Below, piece by piece: positions 1-8,310 of a DNA stretch of 64,000 nt. Under the pieces are notes generated by a model, which did not search any database, was not told where the DNA came from, and was given only the letters and a program-made list of their open reading frames with translations. Location of the stretch: the NCBI GenBank assembly GCA_035279665.1, contig DATEHI010000131.1:18189-82188 (forward strand), written 5' to 3'. The translations under genes and the position numbers were made by a program. Positions within the stretch are counted from its first letter, which is position 1; every line of letters begins with the position of its first letter. Source of the DNA: CF-13 sp035279665 (GTDB lineage: Bacteria; Chloroflexota; Dormibacteria; CF-121).

Positions 1-384
1 CGCTTCGACGTCATCGTGACGTCCAATATGTTCGGCGACATTCTGAGCGACCTGGCCTCCGAACTTGTTGGCGGGCTCGGCCAGGCGCCCTCGGCGAACA
101 TCAATCCGGATAACCGCCGCGGCCTCTTCGAACCCGTGCACGGGTCGGCACCCAAGCATGCCGGCAAAGGGACCGCCAATCCGGTGGGGGCGATCCTCGC
201 CGGCGCGATGATGCTGCGCCACCTCGGCGATGAACCCGGAGCCAGCCAGATCGAAAACGCCGTGATGTCCGCCGCGGGTGACCGGCGCACTACGAAGGAC
301 CTGGGCGGTGCGCTGAGCACGACGGCCGCCGCCGCTGCCGTGCTCGAGCGACTTGAGAGAATTGGGTCATCGCGTCCCTCCTGA
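1..384 (+). CDS. 3-isopropylmalate / tartrate / isocitrate dehydrogenase family protein, 5'-truncated
   Basis: This is the C-terminal 127 residues of a beta-decarboxylating NAD(P)-dependent 2-hydroxyacid dehydrogenase; the start lies outside the window. Visible family motifs are the NMFGDILSD substrate and metal loop and EPVHGSAPKHAGKGTANP, the nucleotide-binding stretch. The form SANINPDNRRGLFEPVHGSAP is closer to tartrate/D-malate dehydrogenase members than to typical LeuB, so the substrate is open (isopropylmalate, isocitrate, malate or tartrate). It ends 44 bp before the fused aconitase-family gene on the same strand, which suggests an operon in which the two enzymes perform consecutive isomerase and oxidative-decarboxylation steps. 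Confidence 0.9.
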   Translation, partial: RFDVIVTSNMFGDILSDLASELVGGLGQAPSANINPDNRRGLFEPVHGSAPKHAGKGTANPVGAILAGAMMLRHLGDEPGASQIENAVMSAAGDRRTTKDLGGALSTTAAAAAVLERLERIGSSRPS

Positions 385-428
385 ATACGATCCAGCCCCC
401 TCGTCGTAAGCCGGACGCCCCCTCACCG

Positions 429-2420
429 GTGAGCCCGGCCACCAAGCCGGTCGACCGGTCGCAGGACAGCGCTCACCTGGTCCGAGGTCGCGCGCTCATC
501 TTCTGGGACCCGAAGATTCCAGGGAAGAAGCTCGACGCCATCGACACCGACCAGATCACACCGGCCGACGACTGCGTTTCGGAGAGCCTCGACCGGCTCG
601 ACGAGCGTTGGAAGGTGGGCACCTTCCGTTACCTGATGCCCGACTTTCGGCAGCGCGTCCATGGCGGCGAAACGTTCGTCATTGCCGGCGAGCGCTTCGG
701 CATCGGGTCGTCGCGCGAGATGAGCCCGGCGGGACTAAAAGCGATCGCTGAAGAAGCCGGACTCGAGATCGTGATCGTCTGCGGCGACGCCGTGGGCGAC
801 ATCTTCCGGCGCAACGCGCTCAACCTCGGCCTGCACGTCGTCCAGAGTCGCGCTGCTTCGGACGACGCACAGGAGGGCGATGTGCTGACCTTCGATTCCA
901 AGACCCGCCGGCTGACGAACGAGACGCGTGGCAAGAGTTACGATCCCGTGCCATTGACGCCCGTCGAAGAGAACATCCGCCGGTCGGGCGGGATCATCGC
1001 CGTCGGACGGCGCGAGTTCGCCGAATCCACCGAACGCGTGCCCCGCGTGGAGTGGCCGGATCGTCAAACAGCCCGCGGTTTGTCCAGTACCGAGCAGATC
1101 GTCTGGGCGCATCGCGTCGACCAGGATGCCGAGGTGCGGCCGGGTAGCACGTTGCGCGTCTGGTGCGACCTGCTGCCCGCCTCCGATGGCACGGCGCCGT
1201 TTACGATCCATACCTTCAACCAGATCACCGGCGGCGGCACGATCTATCCTCGGCAGGCCGCCATCGCGAACGATCACTTCGTGTTTTCCGGCCGAAACGC
1301 CGACGACAGGCAGACCTCGATTGGGCGCGATTTCGCGAAGCTGCACGAGATCACCAAGCCGTACTACGCCACGCCCGGCGATGGGATCTTCCACTTCTAC
1401 TTTCCCGAGCAGGGCCTTGTCGTGCCCGGGTCCTTCATCCCCGGCGCCGATTCTCACAGTCGCGCCTACGGCGCGTACGGCGCCGTCGGGACCGGCGTGG
1501 GCAGCACGCAGCTCGGCTTCGGCTGGTCGACCGGCTACATCTACTTCACGCCGGCCAAGCGCCGCCGGGTGGTCTTTACGGGGCGGTTGCATCCCTGGGT
1601 CAGTGGCAAAGACATCGTGCTGGCTCTGCTGCGTCGCTGGGGCAAGGCGCAGGCCCAAGGTATGAGCGTCGAGTTCGTCGACGCCGAGCGCCAGCTGCCC
1701 ATTCCGTATCGCAACACCGTCGCGAACATGATGGCCGAGGCCGAGGCACAGAACGGCATCTTCGCGCCGGACGACATCACGCTCGACTGGTACGAGCGCA
1801 AGGGCATCGGCAACTTGCCCTATCCGCGTTTCGAGCCCGGCGACCAGGTGGCCTGGGATATCGACGAGACGCTGGACCTCTCTGAGCTGGTGCCCTTCAT
1901 CGCCAAGCCGTTCGCACCGGGCAATGCCTACCCGGCGGACGAGGTCGCCCTGGAAAAGCTGGCGTTCGATAAGGCTTTCATCGGTTCCTGCACGAACGGC
2001 GGATACGACGACTTGCTCGAAGCGGCGCTGGTGCTTCGCGCCGGGCGCGAGCACGGCTTCGAGAAAGCGCCGAAGACTTTCGTCATCTTTCCGGGATCCG
2101 GCGGTGTCAAGCGCGATATCGAAAACCCGGAGCCGCGCCTCGGCGGCGAGTCGATCGCGTCGGTGCTGCGATCCGTCGGCGGGGAAATCCGCGAGTCGTG
2201 GTGCGGCCCGTGCTTCGGGCAAGGCCCGGATGCGCTGAAGAAAGGCGAGGTTGCGATCACGTCGTTCAACCGCAACTGGCAGAACCGCATGGGCGTTGGC
2301 GGCCTCGGCTACCTCGCAAGCCCCGCGGTGGTCGCCTCGTCGGCCCTCCTCGGCTACATGGCCGGACCTTCGTCCCTCGGTATCGACTGGGATCCCGAAC
2401 GCTTCGACGTCTCGATCTAA
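429..2420 (+). CDS. Fused aconitase-family hydratase (swivel domain first, then Fe-S domain)
   Basis: A 663-residue aconitase/isopropylmalate isomerase superfamily protein. The small-subunit (LeuD-like) swivel domain is at the N terminus (about residues 20-200, with GERFGIGSSREMSP), followed by the large Fe-S domain. Three candidate [4Fe-4S] ligands are C521 (GSCTNGG), C592 and C595 (CGPCFGQG). LeuC and LeuD are usually separate, and canonical aconitase A has the swivel domain last; swivel-first order recalls AcnB, but the protein is much shorter. A GTG start at 429 is the first plausible one. The neighbouring IPMDH-type dehydrogenase suggests an aconitase-like or isopropylmalate/homoaconitase-like step; the substrate cannot be read from sequence alone. 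Confidence 0.9.
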   Translation: MSPATKPVDRSQDSAHLVRGRALIFWDPKIPGKKLDAIDTDQITPADDCVSESLDRLDERWKVGTFRYLMPDFRQRVHGGETFVIAGERFGIGSSREMSPAGLKAIAEEAGLEIVIVCGDAVGDIFRRNALNLGLHVVQSRAASDDAQEGDVLTFDSKTRRLTNETRGKSYDPVPLTPVEENIRRSGGIIAVGRREFAESTERVPRVEWPDRQTARGLSSTEQIVWAHRVDQDAEVRPGSTLRVWCDLLPASDGTAPFTIHTFNQITGGGTIYPRQAAIANDHFVFSGRNADDRQTSIGRDFAKLHEITKPYYATPGDGIFHFYFPEQGLVVPGSFIPGADSHSRAYGAYGAVGTGVGSTQLGFGWSTGYIYFTPAKRRRVVFTGRLHPWVSGKDIVLALLRRWGKAQAQGMSVEFVDAERQLPIPYRNTVANMMAEAEAQNGIFAPDDITLDWYERKGIGNLPYPRFEPGDQVAWDIDETLDLSELVPFIAKPFAPGNAYPADEVALEKLAFDKAFIGSCTNGGYDDLLEAALVLRAGREHGFEKAPKTFVIFPGSGGVKRDIENPEPRLGGESIASVLRSVGGEIRESWCGPCFGQGPDALKKGEVAITSFNRNWQNRMGVGGLGYLASPAVVASSALLGYMAGPSSLGIDWDPERFDVSI

Positions 2421-2425
2421 CCCAG

Positions 2426-2635
2426 TTATTGGTCGTACGTGGGCCGGGTGTGGGTAAAGCGCGACCCGGGCGCCACGACGTCCGTTGTGTAGTCGACCAC
2501 GCGGGCCGAGTGCACCTCGGCATGTATCCGTTCCGATTGCGGCAACGAGGACGCAACCAGGCCGCTGGCCCAAACGAGCCCGGCCGCGACGACCGTTGCG
2601 CCGGCGATCGGCAGCCGCGACCGTAACCGGCTCAT
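2426..2635 (-). CDS. Small membrane or secreted peptide coupled to the HD-GYP gene (69 aa)
   Basis: A 69-residue ORF whose ATG overlaps the TGA of the HD-GYP gene (ATGA, 2632-2635), so translation is probably coupled. It begins with basic residues (MSRLRSR) and one hydrophobic segment (residues 9-29, rich in A, V, G), followed by about 40 polar residues, which looks like a signal anchor with an exported tail. No family is recognised. It ends 5 bp from the stop of the convergent aconitase gene. The coupling and topology suggest a partner of the membrane sensor HD-GYP protein, but that is inference. Confidence 0.65.
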   Translation of the reverse strand: MSRLRSRLPIAGATVVAAGLVWASGLVASSLPQSERIHAEVHSARVVDYTTDVVAPGSRFTHTRPTYDQ

Positions 2636-4392
2636 CGGGCTGGCCCCTTGATGACTTCTAGCGGCATGGCGCGAGGCTTGCCCATCACTGTCAGGAGCGC
2701 CGCGATCGCCGCGCTGCGCGAGCGCAGAGTGCGGATCACAGCCGGATCGAACTGATGGCCGGCCGCCGCCTCGATGGTGCGCACGGCAGCCGGAACGCTC
2801 ATGGCGACGCGGTAGGGGCGGTCGGAGGTGAGAGCGTCGAGCGCATCCGCGACCGTCAGGATTCGAACGGCGAGCGGGATGTTCTCCCCCTTGACACCAT
2901 CGGGGTACCCACTGCCGTCCCAATGCTCGTGGTGATGGCGAACGCCCGCGAGGCTCGACTCCAGGAAACGCAGGCCCTTGAGCATCTCGTACCCGATGAC
3001 TGGGTGCTCGCGCATCGCCGCCGTCTCCCGTTTATCCAGTGGTCCTGGCTTACGGAGGACGCGGTCCTCGACGCCGATTTTCCCGATGTCATGCAGCAGC
3101 GCCGCGCGGCCCAGCGCGATGAGCTCGCCCGCCAGCAACCCCATTTCGTCGGCGATCTCGAAGCTCAGCCTCGCGACCCGAGCCGAATGGCCGTACGTAT
3201 ACGGGTCGCGCGCGTCGATGGCGCGCGCCAGCGCCTCGATACTGTCGAATGATGTCGTCTCCAGTGCCTTCGTCTTCGCTTCGAGGCTGGCCGTCATTTC
3301 GCTGAACGAAGAGGTCAAATAGCCGATCTCATCGGCGGCGCGCGTCGGGGCCTGCTCGCTGAGGTCGCCGGCGGCCACGGTCCTCACGAGCCGCTCCAAC
3401 GGTCGCGAGATCCGCCTCGCGAGCAGGCCACCGACCAGCAACACCAGGAGAGCCGTAAGGACAAAGACCAGGAGAAGGATGACCCGCAACTTGAATACGC
3501 CGTCGACGGCGCCATCGGCCGGTAGTCCGACTCCGAGGTATCCGAATCGCTCGCCCCGCACCGTCCAGTCCGCGACCGCGATCGCATAGGTGTGTCCACC
3601 GGCGGTAGCGCTTACGCGCATCAGGTGATCGAATGTCGCCGACTGGCGAACATCACGGCTCAGCATTGGCGGCGACCCTTCGAGCGGCTGGCCGTCGAGG
3701 CCGTAGAAAAATAACCGGCCGGCGTCGGTCCCGTGGATTTCCGCCGCGATGTCGGTGATCGATTCACCCAGGAGCACGGCGCCAACGACCCCACGATGCG
3801 GGTCCCTGACCGGGGCGGCCCAGTACACGATCTGCCCGGAAGCCTCGCGCACTACGGCCGCGTACTTATCGCCGCGTCCGTCATTGGCCCCGAGGAGCAC
3901 TTGTCGGATGGCCGGCAGCCCGGCATAAGAGGCCGGCGCGGTGTCAGCTGGAATGGAGAGCACGCGGTTCCCCTGCGCATCCAGGATGCGGATTACCACC
4001 CGCGCTCCGTGAGCCGTCGCTACATCAGCGGCGTACAGGTCTGACAATCGTGGTCCGTCGCCGGCCGCGAGTGCGGCCGCAAGGCCCGTCCTGGAGGCCA
4101 GAGCTCGAAGGTCGTTGAGCCGGCCAGCCTCGAGGGTCGCGAGCCGGTCGTTGACCTGGACGCTGGCGCGAACGAGGCTCTGGTCGAAGCCCGCCATTCC
4201 GGCGCTCGCCGCCTGATACGTCAGCGCTGCCACACCCACGACGGCGACAAACACGACTAGCAGCAAGAAGGGGACGATGATCTGCCGTCGGAGCGGCCGT
4301 CGCCATGCCGCGTGGAGTCTCAGTTCGCTGAGCGCTGCGTCAATGGGTGCGCTCGACGTGAAAGAAGACGACTCGACGCGCGGTTGACTCAC
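2632..4392 (-). CDS. Membrane sensor HD-GYP domain protein (probable c-di-GMP phosphodiesterase)
   Basis: A 586-residue protein: TM1 about residues 38-62, an extracytoplasmic sensor region (about 63-300, double-Cache-like by layout), TM2 about 303-325, a HAMP segment (about 326-380) and a C-terminal HD-GYP domain. The catalytic HD pair is at 434-435 (LLHDIGKIG), with HHHEHWDGSGYPDG at 486-499, so the metal-binding and GYP signatures are intact. Known HD-GYP proteins hydrolyse c-di-GMP to pGpG or GMP. The start is GTG at 4392. A perfect TTGACA lies upstream on the same strand. The ligand of the sensor domain is unknown. Confidence 0.93.
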   Translation of the reverse strand: MSQPRVESSSFTSSAPIDAALSELRLHAAWRRPLRRQIIVPFLLLVVFVAVVGVAALTYQAASAGMAGFDQSLVRASVQVNDRLATLEAGRLNDLRALASRTGLAAALAAGDGPRLSDLYAADVATAHGARVVIRILDAQGNRVLSIPADTAPASYAGLPAIRQVLLGANDGRGDKYAAVVREASGQIVYWAAPVRDPHRGVVGAVLLGESITDIAAEIHGTDAGRLFFYGLDGQPLEGSPPMLSRDVRQSATFDHLMRVSATAGGHTYAIAVADWTVRGERFGYLGVGLPADGAVDGVFKLRVILLLVFVLTALLVLLVGGLLARRISRPLERLVRTVAAGDLSEQAPTRAADEIGYLTSSFSEMTASLEAKTKALETTSFDSIEALARAIDARDPYTYGHSARVARLSFEIADEMGLLAGELIALGRAALLHDIGKIGVEDRVLRKPGPLDKRETAAMREHPVIGYEMLKGLRFLESSLAGVRHHHEHWDGSGYPDGVKGENIPLAVRILTVADALDALTSDRPYRVAMSVPAAVRTIEAAAGHQFDPAVIRTLRSRSAAIAALLTVMGKPRAMPLEVIKGPAR

Positions 4393-4451
4393 CGCTCACC
4401 CCCCGAAACAAATCTGCCTCCTACTGCGATCGTCGAAGGATTGGCGCACGA

Positions 4452-4480
4452 GACGTAACACCGAACGCAGGCTCTGTCAA
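4452..4480 (-). promoter_or_regulatory. Possible promoter of the HD-GYP gene
   Basis: On the minus strand TTGACA (4480-4475) is followed after 17 bp by TACGTC (4457-4452). The -35 is perfect and the -10 is poor. It lies about 60 bp upstream of the GTG start. Confidence 0.4.
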
Positions 4481-4506
4481 GCAAAAACGAGCGCTGTTTT
4501 GGAAAA

Positions 4507-4725
4507 TTACGCGACGTTTTGCGTCCGGTTGCCGGCGGCGCCGCGATCGGACCATTTCGGCGTTTCTCTCGTCACTCCCTGAGCAGGGCAAACCGCGTCG
4601 CTGGTAGGCGAAATGCCGATCACCCAATGTTCCCGAGAGTAGCGGCGCTGCCTTTTCGCCTCTCCTTGTGGCGACGCGCAGGCGGTCAGGGTGGCGCGCC
4701 CGGTCTTTGCCTGAATGGACAGCAT
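4507..4725 (-). CDS. Hypothetical small ORF with strong ribosome binding site (72 aa)
   Basis: The ATG at 4725 is preceded by AGGAGG with a 6-nt gap on the minus strand, a better translation signal than most genes here have. The product starts MLSIQAKTGRATLTACASPQ and is rich in basic and polar residues with no hydrophobic segment or recognised domain. It points the same way as the HD-GYP gene, about 115 bp upstream of it. It could be a real small protein, a leader, or a remnant. Confidence 0.35.
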   Translation of the reverse strand: MLSIQAKTGRATLTACASPQGEAKRQRRYSREHWVIGISPTSDAVCPAQGVTRETPKWSDRGAAGNRTQNVA

Positions 4726-4921
4726 GCGTAACCTCCTGAGTGCGCCACCAGTTAGGTATTCGTGCTCGACAAACTGACACGAGAGGATTTTCTCGCTCTC
4801 TTCGGGCTTGACTCGGAAGCCGAAGAGTGCATCGCCGTGGCGGACTCGCAAGAGACCTTCGCGATGGCCACCTTTCTTGTCGGACGGGCGCGCTATTACT
4901 GCTAGCGCCGCTTCCGGTGGG

Positions 4922-6163
4922 TCAGGACCCAGTTTTCATCGCGCGTTTGTTGACAACCGCATAGATCTCGGCCTCGTCGAGCAGATGATTGCCTTGCTTG
5001 GCCCCCTCGATGATCGCGCCAACCAGGTCGGGCCGCGGCTGGATGCCGTGCTGCTCCAGCCAGAAGACGACGTTCGACTCCCCACTCATCGGGCCGATCT
5101 CGATCACTTGCTCGCAGCCGAACAGCTCGGCGGGAACGCCGGAGTAAACGCGGTTCGCGAGCCAGTCGTCCCCCTTGCGCTTGGCCTTGATGACGGCCGC
5201 CGCATGAACACCGGTGGCTGTGCGGAACGCGTCCTTGCCGAGCACCGGATAATTTGCCGGGATCGCCATCCCGGTGCCCTCGGCGATCACGTTGCCCATC
5301 TCGCGAAGCTTGGTCAGATCCGTGTCGATCCAGCCCATCAGGCGAAAGTTCACAAGCAGCAGATCCAAATGGGTGTTGCCGACCCGTTCGCCAAGACCGA
5401 GCGCGCAGCCATGGATACGGTCGGCGCCCGCAACGGCCGCCTCGATGGCATTGATGACGCCGAGACCGCGATCGCTATGGCCGTGCCAGTCAAGGCCAAC
5501 GGTGGGTTTCATTTCGTCCAGCATCCGTCGGACGTGGCGGACGACCGCGCGGGCGCCTTCCGGTGTCGAGTGGCCGACCGTATCGCAGACGGCGACGCGC
5601 GCCGCGCCCTCCTCGATCGCGGTGCCAAACAGTCGACGAAGCGTCTCGGGCTGGGCCCGGGTCGTGTCCTCGGTGACGTAGAGCACGGGCAACTCGTTCT
5701 GCCGGGCGAAACGGACGGCCTTGCGGGTGTTCTCAACCATCTGGTCGATCGTCCAGCCTTCGGCGTACTGGCGAATCGGACTCGAGCCGATAAAGGCCGC
5801 AACCTCGATCGGGATGCCGACGCGCTGCGAGATCTCGACCACCGGCCGGATGTCCACCTCGAGCGTGCGTGCCGCGCAGAGCGGCTTGATGCGCAGGCGT
5901 TGGTCGCGAATCTCCTGGGCCAGCCGCTCCACGTCCGCGGCGGCGCGTGGGCCAGAACCTGGAAGACCGAGGTCGATCGATCCGACACCGAGCTCATCGG
6001 CAAGGTGCAGGAAGCGTATTTTGTGTTCGATATCGGGGTCGCGCACAGACGGGCCCTGGATGCCATCGCGCAGCGTCTCGTCGTGAATGGCCACCGGGTG
6101 GGCCGGCTTGGGCGGGGCGTCGACCGTGTTCCAGTCGTAGATGAGCTGCGCTTCGTCAGGCAC
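4922..6163 (-). CDS. Alpha-isopropylmalate / citramalate / homocitrate synthase family protein
   Basis: A 413-residue HMGL-like TIM-barrel protein that would condense an acyl-CoA with a 2-oxo acid. HDETLRDGIQ (residues 27-36) is the variant of the DTTLRDGEQ motif, and HGH (227-229) supplies the two metal-ligand histidines; the following ND of classical enzymes is SD here. GEDTTRA-like and GLGERVGN motifs are also present. There is no long C-terminal LeuA regulatory domain. The start is taken as GTG 6163, which overlaps the pdhC stop by 8 bp, so it is the last gene of the pdhABC operon. Acetyl-CoA supply by the PDH complex suits this role. Candidates are citramalate, isopropylmalate, homocitrate or Re-citrate synthase. 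Confidence 0.85.
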   Translation of the reverse strand: MPDEAQLIYDWNTVDAPPKPAHPVAIHDETLRDGIQGPSVRDPDIEHKIRFLHLADELGVGSIDLGLPGSGPRAAADVERLAQEIRDQRLRIKPLCAARTLEVDIRPVVEISQRVGIPIEVAAFIGSSPIRQYAEGWTIDQMVENTRKAVRFARQNELPVLYVTEDTTRAQPETLRRLFGTAIEEGAARVAVCDTVGHSTPEGARAVVRHVRRMLDEMKPTVGLDWHGHSDRGLGVINAIEAAVAGADRIHGCALGLGERVGNTHLDLLLVNFRLMGWIDTDLTKLREMGNVIAEGTGMAIPANYPVLGKDAFRTATGVHAAAVIKAKRKGDDWLANRVYSGVPAELFGCEQVIEIGPMSGESNVVFWLEQHGIQPRPDLVGAIIEGAKQGNHLLDEAEIYAVVNKRAMKTGS

Positions 6164-7349
6164 TGATCGTCTCGAGCTCAGCGACCAGCGCGGTGAGAAA
6201 CTCTGTCGCCAGCGCCCCGTCCACGATCCGGTGATCGACGGAGATCGAAATCCAGGCGCCACTGCGGGCGACGACGTTGCCGTCGACCACCATCGGCCGC
6301 GGCTTGATGGCACCGAAGGCGACGACGCAGCATTCAGGCGGATTGATGATCGGCGTGCCGGTCTCGACCGGGCCGCTGGCGCCGACGTTGGTGACCGTAA
6401 TGGTTCCGCCGCTCATCTGGCCGGGTGGCAGCGTTCCGGCGCGCGCGCCCTCGATCAGCTGGGCGCTTTTTTCCGCGATAGCGGTGAGCTCGAGTTGGTC
6501 CGCGCCTCGGAGGACCGGCACAAGCAACCCCTGGCTGGTGTTGACCGCGATCCCGACGTTGACCGGCTCCTTCAGGATGATCTCGTCGCGGCTCTCATCC
6601 CATGAGCTGTTCATCAAGGGAAAGGCGTGGACTGCCTTCACCACGGCCGCGATGAAATAGGGGAGAGGGGTCATTGAGCGGCCGGACGCCTTTCGCTGGC
6701 CGCGGGCCTTCATCAGGTTGGTGGCGTCAAAGATCGCGAACTCGGTGAATTGTGGAATCGTGGAAACCGATCGCACCATCTGACGGGCGATCGCCTTGCG
6801 GATCCCCACCACGCTGATACGCCGCTCGCCATCCGTAGACGGTGCGGCCGTCGATGGTGCCGCCGCTGGTGCCGATGCCGCTGCTTCGACGTCGGCGCGG
6901 ACGATCCGGCCGCTCGGGCCGCTGCCCTGCACCTGTGCCAGGTCGACGCCCAGCTCTTTGGCGAGCTGGCGGACGAATGGTGCGGCTCGCACGTCGCCGC
7001 CGCTCTCCTGGACCGATGTCGCGGTGCGCGCTTTGCGTCGAATGCCGGATTCGGGCGCCCCCGGGCCGTAACCGACGAGTGTCCCTGGCGTGCCCTCGGC
7101 CGTAGCCTCTGCTGCCGCGATCGTCACGAGCGCCTCTCCGACCGCGACCGATTCGCCGGGCCGGGCGTGCAGTTTTTGAACCGTCCCGGCCCATGGCGAG
7201 GGGATAACCACGACGGCCTTGGCCGTTTCGACCTCGCACAGCGGCGTGTTGACGTCGACCCGTCCGCCTTCCTCGACCTTCCATGCCACCAACTGGGCCT
7301 CGGTCAGACCCTCGCCCAGGTCGGGCAATCGGAACGTCTGATCAGCCAT
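6156..7349 (-). CDS. pdhC: Dihydrolipoamide acyltransferase (E2) of a 2-oxoacid dehydrogenase complex
   Basis: A 397-residue E2: one N-terminal lipoyl domain (residues 1-78, lipoyl lysine K44 in ETAKA), an Ala/Pro-rich linker, a peripheral subunit-binding domain (about 120-157, FVRQLAKELGVDL) and the catalytic acetyltransferase domain ending with DHRIVDG (372-378), whose His and Asp are catalytic. It carries acyl groups from E1 to CoA. The start overlaps pdhB by 8 bp. No E3 (lpd) gene is in the window. The acyl specificity (pyruvate or branched-chain) cannot be fixed from sequence. Confidence 0.93.
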   Translation of the reverse strand: MADQTFRLPDLGEGLTEAQLVAWKVEEGGRVDVNTPLCEVETAKAVVVIPSPWAGTVQKLHARPGESVAVGEALVTIAAAEATAEGTPGTLVGYGPGAPESGIRRKARTATSVQESGGDVRAAPFVRQLAKELGVDLAQVQGSGPSGRIVRADVEAAASAPAAAPSTAAPSTDGERRISVVGIRKAIARQMVRSVSTIPQFTEFAIFDATNLMKARGQRKASGRSMTPLPYFIAAVVKAVHAFPLMNSSWDESRDEIILKEPVNVGIAVNTSQGLLVPVLRGADQLELTAIAEKSAQLIEGARAGTLPPGQMSGGTITVTNVGASGPVETGTPIINPPECCVVAFGAIKPRPMVVDGNVVARSGAWISISVDHRIVDGALATEFLTALVAELETISA

Positions 7350-8310
7350 AGCCGAGTGCCGTGTCGGCCGCCTGGAGGATGCGGTCGACGTCGGGTAGAT
7401 AGAGCTTCTCGTAGCGGGCTGGGGGATAGGGGACGTTCAATCCACCGATGCGCGCCACCGGCGCCTCCAGCAGGTCGAACGCGTCGTGACTGATACGGGC
7501 GGCGACCTCGGCTCCGAACCCGCAAAAGACGGGGGCCTCGTGCACGACCACGGCGCGATGCGTTTTGCGCACCGAGGCCATGACCGTGTCCATGTCGAGC
7601 GGCGACAGGCTCCGCAGGTCGATGACCTCGATCGATATCTGTTCGGCCGCCGCCGCTTTCGCCGCCTGGAGCGCAACACTCACGGTAGGCCCGTATGCAA
7701 TCACCGTAACGCCGGAGCCCTCGTGCGCCACCCGCGCCTGGCCGATGGGCACGCGAGCGGCGGGGTCGATCTCTTCTTTGAGGTAGTAGCGCGCCTTCGG
7801 CTCGAAAAAGATCACCGGGTCCGGGTCCTCGATCGCGGCCTGGAGGAGGGCATAGGCATCGCCGGGCGTCGACGGCGTCACGACCTTCAGGCCGGCGGTA
7901 TGCGCGAAGTACGCCTCAGGACTCTCCGAGTGATGCTCGACCGCGCCGATGTTGCCAGCGAAGGGGACACGAATCGTGATCGGCAGCGAGACCCCGGAGC
8001 GATTTCGGTACTTGGCGACGTGGCTGACGATCTGCTCGAATGCCGGGTAAATAAAGCCGTCGAACTGGATCTCCGGCACGGGCCGGAATCCCCGCAGCGC
8101 CAGGCCCACTGCCACGCCGATGATGGCCGACTCGGCGAGTGGCGTGTCGAACACGCGCTCTTCACCGAAGGCCTTCTGCAGCCCATCGGTGATCCGAAAG
8201 ACGCCGCCGAGCGCGCCCACGTCCTCGCCGAAGATGAGGACGTTGTCATCGCTGGTCAGGGCGTCGCGCAGCGAGAGGTTGATGGCCTTCGCCATCGTCA
8301 CGGCTTCCAT
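7342..8310 (-). CDS. pdhB: 2-oxoacid (pyruvate-type) dehydrogenase E1 subunit beta
   Basis: A 322-residue transketolase-like E1 beta chain. Family landmarks include FGEDVGALGGVFR, DTPLAESAIIGVAVGLAL, IRVPFAGNIGAVEHHSES and FFEPKARYYLKEE. With the alpha chain it forms the ThDP-dependent decarboxylase that feeds E2. Its ATG shares one base with the pdhA stop (TAATG), so translation is coupled. Length is typical for the heterotetrameric E1 found in Gram-positive and mitochondrial-type complexes. Confidence 0.94.
   Translation of the reverse strand: MEAVTMAKAINLSLRDALTSDDNVLIFGEDVGALGGVFRITDGLQKAFGEERVFDTPLAESAIIGVAVGLALRGFRPVPEIQFDGFIYPAFEQIVSHVAKYRNRSGVSLPITIRVPFAGNIGAVEHHSESPEAYFAHTAGLKVVTPSTPGDAYALLQAAIEDPDPVIFFEPKARYYLKEEIDPAARVPIGQARVAHEGSGVTVIAYGPTVSVALQAAKAAAAEQISIEVIDLRSLSPLDMDTVMASVRKTHRAVVVHEAPVFCGFGAEVAARISHDAFDLLEAPVARIGGLNVPYPPARYEKLYLPDVDRILQAADTALGYG

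Larger units (their letters stand above)
4393..4921. other. Intergenic region with no confident gene
   Basis: About 530 bp between the HD-GYP gene and the synthase gene. Two short ORFs can be read: a minus-strand 72-codon ORF with a perfect Shine-Dalgarno (listed separately) and a plus-strand 47-codon ORF (GTG 4762 to TAG 4905, beginning with VLDKLTREDFLALFG) without a good ribosome binding site. Neither matches a family I recognise. The region may hold a decayed gene. Confidence 0.4.

Noticed and set aside
735..2573. Long minus-strand ORF (612 codons) opposite the aconitase-family gene
   Set aside because: It is antisense to a gene with clear motifs, is rich in Arg/Gly/Asp as expected from GC-rich shadow frames, and shows no domain.
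4579..4655. c-di-GMP (GEMM-I) riboswitch on the plus strand next to the HD-GYP gene
   Set aside because: CAGGGCAAACC and GTAGCGG match pieces of the class, but the GAAA tetraloop and GGACGCAAAGCC strand are missing and no gene follows in that direction.
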